Made by a program: the position numbers and the translations under genes. Of a DNA stretch of 64,000 bases, positions 55,942 through 64,000 are shown one piece after another (positions within the stretch are counted from its first letter, which is position 1; each line of letters opens with the position of its first letter). Origin of the DNA: Poa pratensis (Eukaryota > Streptophyta > Magnoliopsida > Poales > Poaceae); the NCBI GenBank assembly GCA_947311845.1, contig CAMZMU010000107.1, forward strand, positions 14,675,949 to 14,739,948, written 5' to 3'. Under the pieces are notes generated by a model. That model saw only the letters and a program-made list of their open reading frames with translations. It searched no databases and was not told where the DNA came from.

Positions 55942-56432
55942 ATGAGCTCATCCCCTCTTCGAACGCTCCTTGCGGCCATGTTTCTGAGCTTCCTCCTCGG
56001 AGCTGCGACAACATGCAGCCGCACCACGCCGACCATCTCCTCTTTCCAGGTACGTTATATTGTCAAACTGGATCTCTTTCTTGCATCTCTCGGTAACACG
56101 ATTGGTGATATTATCAATATTGTTCGTCCTGATGTATAGATTGGTCCGTCTAGCTCATGTGCTCTGGGTTTATCTTGTGTGTGCAGAACTTAGCGGAGGA
56201 CAAGTCGCGGCTGGGGTCGACGCCGCCGAGCTGCCACAACCGGTGCAACGCCTGCAATCCGTGCAAGGCCGTCCAGGTGTCCACGACGCTCCCGGCAGGG
56301 TCTAGCGGCCGGACGACGTCGCGCATCCCCGCCGCCGACGTCCTCGACAAGGCCGCCGCCTACGCGCAGTACTCCAACTACAAGCCGCTGGGATGGAAAT
56401 GCCGCTGCGCCGGCCGCCTGTTCAACCCCTAG
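55942..56432 (+). CDS. EPFL: EPFL secreted signalling peptide (two exons)
   Basis: EPIDERMAL PATTERNING FACTOR-LIKE precursor, 117 aa. Exon 1 is 55942-56049 (36 codons); the intron 56050-56186 has GTACGT...TGTGTGCAG borders; exon 2 is 56187-56432. Residues 1 to about 25 form a signal peptide (LRTLLAAMFLSFLLGAATTC). The C-terminal mature domain has LGSTPPSCHNRCNACNPCKA and YSNYKPLGWKCRCAGRLFNP, with six cysteines at 52, 56, 59, 62, 108 and 110, as in EPFL rather than the eight of EPF1/2. The SNYKP.xWKCRC end and the long 45-residue loop resemble the EPFL1-3 group, which includes rice GAD1/RAE2 affecting awns and grain number. Such peptides are apoplastic ligands of ERECTA-family receptors. The gene is complete. 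Confidence 0.92.
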
Positions 56433-57244
56433 CTAGCTGGTTCGACCTTCGATCTTTAACAGTTGCGCACTTGCGCAGCTATGCTCCAGTGTTAACTGGG
56501 ACTAGAGACCAAAAACCTCTGGTCTGATAGCTCCCATTATCCCATAGCTTGATTAATCTCTCGTAGCACTTCGTAGCTAAATCCCCTTTCTTTTTGGTAC
56601 GTACGGTGATTGCAACATGAATACATGATACACGCATGTACTAGGAGTGATTGGGATCGATCGAGAAGGAGCGGTAAATTATGTAGCGTAGATGTAATAA
56701 TAATACTACCTAGTGGTCTCTCTCAGTCTCTGCTCATGGCAGGTTAGAGAGACAGTGCTGTATGGCCTGTGACTCGCCTCTGAAATGAATCTGAAATCCT
56801 GAGTCCAGTTTGCGCCCCACGTACGGGCTACAGTAGCGATCGATCGATCTGATTAATTAGCGCCACTGGCCGGGTCTCCGACACGTTTTCCAGGAGCGAC
56901 TGAGCGGCGGCCCCTCTGCGTAATTGCGTCGTAAAAGTTCTTGCATGAGAGGAATGGAGGCTAGCGCGGGGTTTTAGCCTGAGCATCATCAGTAATCAGT
57001 ACGGCTCTGATGGATCGCCATGTGTTTATTCATTGAGGTGTCTCCCTCGCGCTGGGCCGGCTTGTATGGGTGTGCACTGTGGGGTTCGCTCGCGGCGCTT
57101 TGGAAACACACCACGCGGGCGTTGCTCTTGTCGGGCGTCTCTCTCCCTGTGCCGTTGCTCAGGCAATGGCGGTGGGCACGCCCCAGTGTCCACGATGCAG
57201 ATGCTCATGTCGTCTCTCTTTCTTTTTCTTCCGAATTTTAGGAC
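56433..57244. other. 3' flank of EPFL gene
   Basis: It holds the presumed 3' UTR (AATGAATACATGATAC near 56617) and a GC-moderate stretch at 57000-57240 with short ORFs lacking motifs. Confidence 0.4.
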
Positions 57245-57570
57245 GCGAGATATTTTTTTGAAACGGAGGCAACAAATTTTGTGTCTAATTCATTGGCGAA
57301 ATCCGGTAAAAACCGACACAATGCCCCAGTGTCGTCATGGTACACAACCGTAGAGGGCAACCTACCCACACAAAGCACATACACGTAGTCGAGAAGAAAG
57401 ACCGCCGTGGAGGTTGCCACCGAGCGCCGTCGTCATCACGACTCCATGAGCAGCAACTTCCGACTTCATCTGTGGTTCCCACCGAGGAAGCCCTAGTCGG
57501 AGTCGACATTGGAACCCATGCCAGCCCATGCGAGATAGTCGGCTCGGGCTACAGGGAGCCTTTAATTCAA
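57245..57570 (-). mobile_element. Possible retroposon fragment, reverse orientation
   Basis: It starts with a T-rich run and GAAACGGAGGCAACAAATTT, like the block at 5040, followed by GC-richer sequence ending in AATTCAAGAAAAAA. No target duplication was found. Confidence 0.35.
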
Positions 57571-57632
57571 GAAAAAATTAAATTGGTTTTTAAAGTTTCC
57601 AAAAATATATGAAAAGAAACCCTTGATGTACG

Positions 57633-57832
57633 ATGTTGTATTCTACCAACATGTTAGATCTCAACTAGAAATATTTGTATTTTTGTCTGAAAAAATTGTA
57701 AAGCCTGACATTTGAAAGCAGTGATAGGTGCAAAATTTCAACTTTTTTTATTATGTTAGATTTTTTATTCTATGTAGTCCAAAATATGACTCATTTTGAT
57801 ATGATATTTTACATGTTGGTATAATACAACAT
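57633..57832. repeat. Imperfect inverted repeat, ~200 bp apart
   Basis: ATGTTGTATTCTACCAACAT (57633) and its complement with one mismatch (57811-57832) enclose AT-rich sequence. It is possibly the core of an old MITE. Confidence 0.6.
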
Positions 57833-59714
57833 TGTATAATATTTGGGATATCTTTCTAACTTGAAAGTATTTTTTAATTTTCAAAATAAAGGGTTGCCTA
57901 GACCTCAGACTCCATTCGTGGTTTCCGACCAAGATGGGGCATTATAAAAAAGAAACAACTCATATCTTCTATGTAGCAAACTACAGAGAAACCCACGTGA
58001 ACTTTCGCAAGATGTAGCTAGTGAAATGCATGCTGAACACTCGGATAAATAAGTTGTCTCTATCACTAAACCATCTTAACCTCTGAAGCGACCAATTGTA
58101 CACACAATGGTACACAATGTTGACCACAATTATTCTTTGCTGATGTGGCGAGTCCATGTCTCAGGACTCCTCTTTGGCGCATGTGGCAGCTAATTGAAGA
58201 TATGATGCCCGAACTAATTCCTAACATATTGGCAGTGTGACCCATTAAATTGGTATTTTGTTTATTTAGCTCTTAATTCTCAAAATTATTTCTAAAATTT
58301 AGAACGAAAATCATATACATATTTACCAAAAGCAAAAATAATAATCATTAAAAACTATACAAGAAAGAAAGCAGAGAAATAAAAAAAAAGCAAAAAAATC
58401 ACATCGGGTAAACTTATATGCAATTACAAACAATGTAAAAATAAATTAAAATTAAATGTTATTAAACATTTATATAATTAGTGACAGGTAAAGAAGAGTG
58501 AAAATAATTGGAAGAAACAAAATAATAATCATAGATCAAAATAAAAACTATGAAACGTGGAATCTGAATTGAAAATAAAAAAGTTTAATAAAAGAATAAA
58601 TTTATACAGAACACTAAATGGGTTGTCAACGTGCTCTTTTGGTTCACGCCAAAAAATCAAATAGAAGATTTGTCGTGGAAGGGATCTATACTTTATCACA
58701 CCTAGATCAGTCTGGGAGGGAGGAACACCACCATAGCTATGGGGGTCACCAGACCTCGGGTGGGTGGGAGGAGGAGCCATTTCTGACATTATTTTGATGG
58801 TGCTATGGTGAACTTGAAACTCTAATCATATATTGAAACTTTATTGAAAACATATCCTAGTCGTTCTCCTTTTACATGTGTTAATATCTACATATATGCA
58901 CATGTTATTGCAGATTGTGTATGATGTGGCTTATTATGTCCCAACTCTTTCCGGCTCAGCCACTCTAGTTTGAGTTGTCCTAGCTTGTTGTCTGAATTGC
59001 ATGATGAAAAAGTCTATAATGTCCCGATGATTATTTAGTGTTTTGACTAACTGATATTAAGTTATTTTTAGGATTATTGCCAAAAAAATCAGGAAGAAAA
59101 AATTCCACGACATCATTAAGTTTTGAATTTAATAAAATATAAATATGGTGTCATTGATGTCATTCATACATCCAATGTCACATAATACAACATTAGGACT
59201 AAGCAACTTTCGTTAACATGGACCATACTTTATGAAAAACCTACATTGTTGTTCTATTTTCGGCATCATGACAAGTCCAACGATCAGAAATAACAAAGCA
59301 TGTTAGCAACAATTAAAGAAACAATTAGTATTGATCATACTCATATAAAGAGTTAAAGGATGGGGTCAATGGAGGGGGCAGTAAAGTGGCTTAGAAAACC
59401 AAGCTCATGCTCTCCGCCGATGGCCGTTCTAAATTAATTTTGGAACGAGTACAAATTAAAGTTAAATATAATTCTACCAAACTGTTATACTTGTTTAGAT
59501 TTTTATTTTTATTTTTGTAGTACTGAATAGATGTTTAATATTACTTTGCTTGCATTGTAAACCACACAACCATTTTACTAAATATTAGTTACTATTGTCT
59601 TCGATATAGGTATTGTACACCATTCAAAATATATCCGAGTCCGCCTTTTTTTTATCTTTTTTGTTTTTGGAAATATTTCTAATTAATAAGATACTTAAAC
59701 ATAGTGAAGGGGAT
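57833..59714. other. AT-rich intergenic stretch
   Basis: About 1.9 kb without genes or clear repeats. ORFs are rare and without motifs. Confidence 0.4.
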
Positions 59715-60064
59715 CCCTAACCTAACGATTCAAATACAATAATCACACTCAAAGCTTGTGTTTATATCAATACAGTTGACAAGGATATAGTACAATTAGA
59801 GCGGAACTGGATCGTCATGTGGAGCACAGCCGTGTCGCCCTTCGCGATGTTGCGGCGCACGATCCACATGAACTGATTCCCGCTCTGCGCGAGCCCCCAC
59901 GCGAACTCCACCATCTGCGTGTTGGTCATGACGGTGATGCTGCCGAAGTTGACGTTCCCCTTGTCAATCCAGTTGCGCACTAATTGTGCTATATCCTTGT
60001 CAACTGTTTTGATATAAACACAACATTTGAGTGTGATTATTGTCTTTGAACCGTTAGGTTAGGG
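59715..60064. mobile_element. 350-bp TIR element carrying a captured gene fragment
   Basis: Two 85-bp terminal inverted repeats (59715-59799 and 59980-60064), beginning CCCTAACCTAACG and ending CACAATTAG (one copy ACAATTAG), differ at only a few positions. They enclose exactly 180 bp of non-repeated DNA, which is a UDP-glycosyltransferase piece. This is the architecture of gene-capturing Pack elements. No clear target duplication was found, so the superfamily is unresolved. Confidence 0.8.
59800..59979 (-). pseudogene. UDP-glycosyltransferase fragment (captured)
   Basis: On the minus strand the 180 bp reads VNFGSITVMTNTQMVEFAWG, then LAQSGNQFMWIVRR and KGDTAVL. This is the segment preceding the PSPG box in plant family-1 glycosyltransferases of the UGT85 type (VNFGSITVM, EFAWGLA, FLWIVRPDLVKGD). 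About 60 of some 480 residues remain. The usual REPGSVVY linker before VNFGS is reduced, and no donor-binding PSPG box is present, so it is non-functional as an enzyme. Confidence 0.85.
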
Positions 60065-60413
60065 AAAATAGAACATAACACGTGTCTAGTAGGATCAACG
60101 GAAGAAATGGTCACATCTAAAAGTGACCATTAGACAGGAGAACGTCTTATATTAAAATTGTGTGAGTTGTAAGGATTGACATGCAACGGATGCACTAGAG
60201 CTATAAATGTATGAAAACTCTCCAATAGACCAAATGGAGTGTGTATCCAAGTTGCTTTCTCACGAAAATCAAGAATTTGAGTAAGCTTATCACTGGAACA
60301 TACAAGACATGTTTTTAATGTAAAGATCCCCACTAGTATAAAAACAATAAGCATATCAAAAGTCTATATTCGAAATATATGCTAACATGAAGCACAAGTG
60401 TGGATAAAAGATA

Positions 60414-60504
60414 CTACCTCGGATCCAAAATAAACGTCTCCAGAATTGAACTACCCACGTACAGTTAAACATTATAACCCACGTTTTCTGGATCGAGGAA
60501 GTGG
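60414..60504. mobile_element. Degenerate Stowaway-like MITE
   Basis: 91 bp with diverged ends: CTACCTCGGATCCAAAATAA on the left and an inverted CACTTCCTCGATCCAGAAAA on the right, flanked by TA. Confidence 0.5.
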
Positions 60505-61712
60505 TAGTTTGCCCCCATTTCACTATTTTCTCTATTTTTGTTCAGCCTCCATGGCTCATTTTTATTTTTCCTTTTTTATTCCCCGTTTATTTTATTCTTG
60601 GTGGTCTTCATGGCTCTCTTTTTAGCCTCATGGGTAGGGACAACACTCTATAAACTATCACACTTATAATACTCAGAAATCAACTAATTATTAACATCAT
60701 GAATACAAATGAATGCCTCTGGCGGTGTAGCATATGCAAGACACCGTAAAGCAGCTTGCATCTATGAATGGATGAGAATCCAAAATGTCTATACAGTCTT
60801 TCTTCAGCTCGAAATAATTATTATAATCTCAAACACAATACACAATGTGCATGAACATTTTCCTCTGCATACTAAAGCGTTGGCGAAAATCACTATCATT
60901 GTCTGCAAAACATAATCACGAAAAAAGCAGCACATGACCCATTGTCCTATAACGACTCTTGTTTGCTAGTTGTCCAGTTCTCGATCTCCTGCGTTTGGGA
61001 CTGCATCCAGCTCCACGTGTGCAGTTAAAAGAACAATGCGAACCATCTAATTATATTCTTTATCGTCTACAAGCTTGGCTTCCTCATCCATCGTTTAGTG
61101 AAACATAATTTAATCTTCGCTATCCATAGCCTATTTACTAATAATAAATGAACAATGAAGCTATGCAAAAATCAAAGAATGAAATTAATTTTTTGCCAAA
61201 TAGCCAAACATTTTGCAAGCGGGCAGGAGGGAGAAATTGGTAGGGCTGACCTGATGAGTTGTGGCGGCGTGTAATTGGGGGGTTGCGGTGAGTGACTCGA
61301 AGAACTGCGTGATGGCTGCGATGACAAGGGGTTGTGGCGATGTCCAAGACAAGCAAGGACGACGGTAGTGCTGTGAATCGTTGGTTATAGGAAACTGGAG
61401 AACGGGGTGTGGGTGCTCCGTGTATATGAGTGAGACGTGCCTGTCCGATGGCTTATCCTATTGTTGTATGCCACCGCCTAGACTGCCCCCATATTTGGAG
61501 AACCGTTCAAGGGTGCCGGACAAAAAATAGGTTAGGTCAGACTTATAGGGGTGGTGTTGTGACTGATTTTTCTGTTCGACACCCATGTTTTAAGATTTTG
61601 ATGGTTAGTTTGGCCGTGTCGGTGTGCCCGTGCAGATGCTCTATCTATCGCAATGGAGATATCTTCTAGTTTTGGTAAGGTGCAACTCGCGGACCAACTC
61701 GTCGATGAATGA
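60505..61712. other. Intergenic stretch before Helitron
   Basis: No gene recognised. 61430-61660 holds GC-richer sequence with words such as GGTGCCGGACAAAAAATAGG that look transposon-derived, without clear ends. Confidence 0.4.
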
Positions 61713-63126
61713 TCTATTATATACTAAAAGCAAAATGAGTTAGTTTTCGAGACATTAGGTTGATCCACATCATCCTAATTATTTTGGACGGTTAGATCTA
61801 AAACGTGTGGTTAGAATTTAATGAAAGTTATTATTTTCGTAAGTTCCGGTTGACACGTTATATATTCATCCGCCATAACAAATAAGTCACGATATGCCCA
61901 CTATTGGTGTACAAATTTTCAACGAGATAGGTAGGGATAGAGTCCGTGTCATATCAACCTCCAAAAAAAAAACTAGGTGTACATGCTAGAGATGCCCAAG
62001 CATTTGGCGCCTGAAACACAGCGGTCGCAGGCTTACAACGGCCACACGGCCACGAGCTACAACATGCAAGCCATGTACGACGCATTAATATATCCTAACC
62101 TAGGACCAACCATTAAAATAGTGAAATGGTTAGACAAGTCATGTATTACAGCATTAGGAGGGCATAATGCAGCGTGTAATCATGATTCACTTAATTACTG
62201 GTAAATTACTACTTTGGGTATTGAACTTCAGGAGAGTTCGTGGTGAGAATTGGAACGCTGAATGATTCAGCTGTTCATGCGTCTTGGCGTGAAGTGTGAT
62301 CAGATTTTTTTTTTGAAAGTTCTATATCGATGTAAGAAAAGAAGTCCTAGAATAATAAATGTCAACAACGCTCTGGTACATATTAAGGCATACAAAAAAT
62401 TGATTAGTCATATCGAAGATCGGTAGAAATTACCACGTGAATTGATCATGATTTTTTTTTTTTCAATCCACTCTAAGTTTGAAGAAGATAATTTTTTTTT
62501 TGAAACTATATGTTGCATGGTACGAACAATCCACACGTCTGAAAATCACATATATAAAATTGCGGGAAATTGTCACATATTCCAGGACATATTAGGTAAG
62601 CGACAAGAATAAGTACCTACACAAATTACAATGAATATTTGTACATTTAGAGTTTTGAAGAACATATTTATATTAAAATTTCTAAGAATAAAACTTGCAT
62701 GCTGGGGACAATCCATAAGTCTGAACATCACATACATAAAATTGCGTGGAATCGTCACATATTAAAGAACATATTAGGTAAGCAAGCGGAATAAATGCCT
62801 CCACATTTTACAATGACTATTTGTACATTTAGTTGATATACCATTTAACTAGGATAATTTGTTTTATTTCACTACTTTACGAAGTAATATTACATTGCAA
62901 TTCTAATCAAAGAACATCAAAAAATCATTTCTCCGTTGGGAAAATAATAACCTAAAAGGCGTAGTTTGGTCATTGCTTACAAGTGGATCCTAATGAATTT
63001 ATGGACCACAACATATATTTTTCTTAATTTTACACTAACATGAGTAAGTGATAACCTCGCATATCAATAGAAAATTATATAGCAACGACGGTGATGCCCT
63101 CGCATTTGCGAGGGCCGCCCTGCTAG
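61713..63126 (+). mobile_element. Non-autonomous Helitron
   Basis: 1414 bp. The 5' end is TCTATTATATACTAAAAGCA after a host A. The 3' end is a GCCCTCGCA/TGCGAGGGC hairpin (63096-63115, 9-bp stem) followed 11 nt later by CTAG, with host T next. These are the standard Helitron ends (TC..., hairpin, CTRR, insertion between A and T, no target duplication). No Rep/helicase is present. A 75-codon ORF at 61977-62204 shows no family and could be a captured piece. Confidence 0.85.
62511..62835. repeat. Direct duplication inside the Helitron
   Basis: Two diverged copies of about 140 bp starting GCATGGTACGAACAATCCAC (62515) and GCATGCTGGGGACAATCCAT (62697). Both continue with ATATTAGGTAAGC and TATTTGTACATTTAG. 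Confidence 0.75.
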
Positions 63127-63759
63127 TTGTGTAAAAACAACGAGAGTTAATCCAACCAATCGAATCCAACTCCAGTGCTATTTCTCCAAGAAGTAAACGA
63201 CAAAGATTGCATGAAAGTATTGTATGTACAGATGTACTACTTACCGGTAGCAGTGAAATGAATCTTTCAGTCCAAGTCAATGAATTCAGTCAGAGTACTA
63301 TACCGTCGTGCAGAAAATGATTTTGCCTCCTGATTTCGATTCTTATTTTTCTAAATAAAAATATATTAAAAGTTTCGGAAAAACTCAGAAACAAACAAAG
63401 CATGTTCTCGATGATATATATACTACTAAAGAGCAAAATTCTAATATAAAATACAATACGTTTTCAACTATACAAAAATGACAACAACTGGAAATTTTAA
63501 ACTACAAATTGTTTACTCTATTTATTAGATATGTACATTAGTCATTTAGGTGTAGTTCAAAGTAAAGTATTTTTTACAGAGCTAAAGTATTTTGCACTGA
63601 GATATTACACACTCGTAAGATATATCATTCAGAAATTGCATTTATTAGATTTTTATTTTTTTAAGATACTTTTGCTTTTAAAAGAACAAGATAATGGAAT
63701 CTCGATAGTACCAAGTATTTCCACTCCTATACGCGTTTTTCCTTTCTCGAGTGTTATAA
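63127..63759. other. AT-rich spacer after Helitron
   Basis: No gene or recognised repeat. Confidence 0.4.
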
Positions 63760-64000
63760 GAGGATCTCCAACTTTACCCGCGAAACGGGTCCTAAATCCC
63801 CAATGGGGTCCGGACCTCAATTTTCCGAGCTGAGCTCGAGTATGTCCCGCAACTCTCAGAGACCCACCAATGGGTGTTAGCAAGTTGTGTGTTTACGATT
63901 CCTCGAATTTTCAGAACCAAATTCAAAATATACACATAGAAAAAAAGATAAATCTAACATGAATAGTGTCGTGAAAAACAGAGAGTGACGCTATTCACAT
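63760..64000 (+). mobile_element. Possible PIF/Harbinger element, running off the window
   Basis: TAA followed by GAGGATCTCCAACTTTACCC resembles the GAGCATCTCCA start of the Harbinger element at 14593. The other end lies outside the window. Confidence 0.4.

Noticed and set aside
1..64000. CRISPR arrays, bacterial operons, tRNA or rRNA genes
   Set aside because: All tandem repeats seen are transposon-internal or UTR repeats without spacer structure, and no tRNA cloverleaf or rRNA sequence was recognised. The window is plant nuclear DNA.

Overview
This window looks like nuclear DNA from a large-genome grass, most likely Triticeae (wheat, barley, Aegilops type). The evidence is a few short intron-poor GC-rich genes in AT-rich, transposon-filled DNA; Stowaway MITEs with CTCCCTCCGT ends; Athila- and Tat-lineage LTR retrotransposons; a Copia-type LTR starting TGTTGGATATATGCCC; CACTA, PIF/Harbinger and hAT elements; and a Helitron. 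No prokaryotic gene organisation is present. Family names come from reading motifs by eye; no database was searched.

Host genes. Three EXORDIUM-like (PHI-1) genes lie on the + strand. Two are intact (10049-11005 and 12639-13598). The third (23849-34326) is a pseudogene: it is split by a 9.8 kb Tat-lineage retrotransposon (24208-34017, 5-bp target duplication CTCAC) and also lacks about 91 internal codons. A phi-class glutathione S-transferase begins at 35369. Its first intron is expanded to about 10.9 kb by a retroposon that itself contains a 9.4 kb Athila element (36733-46124, duplication GAGAC). Its third exon stops at 46924 where a Copia-type LTR begins. A complete two-exon EPFL signalling-peptide gene lies at 55942-56432. 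Only a 180-bp UDP-glycosyltransferase fragment remains at 59800-59979, between 85-bp terminal inverted repeats.

Mobile DNA by region. 1-9 kb: two poly(A)-type retroposons with target duplications, a Tourist MITE and a hAT MITE. 14-18 kb: a Stowaway, then a PIF/Harbinger element (14593-17720) whose only ORF was split by a solo Athila-type LTR just before its stop codon. 20-23 kb: a local duplication, one copy carrying a hAT element, plus a Stowaway. 24-34 kb: Tat element. 36-46 kb: Athila element. 47-49.5 kb: a CACTA element (47457-49523) inside the Copia-type LTR, carrying an ORF with poly-Glu and three ubiquitin-interacting-motif-like helices. 51-52.6 kb: a long palindromic MITE and nested Stowaways. 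59.7-63.1 kb: the gene-capturing TIR element and a Helitron (61713-63126).

The most unusual items are the CACTA element with the UIM-like ORF, the 350-bp TIR element that captured a glycosyltransferase piece, the LTR-gag fusion ORF in the Athila element, and the loss of two cysteines in the second EXORDIUM-like gene. The genes do not form an operon or pathway. The common theme is an apoplastic or stress gene set (EXORDIUM-like, GST, EPFL) eroded by insertions.
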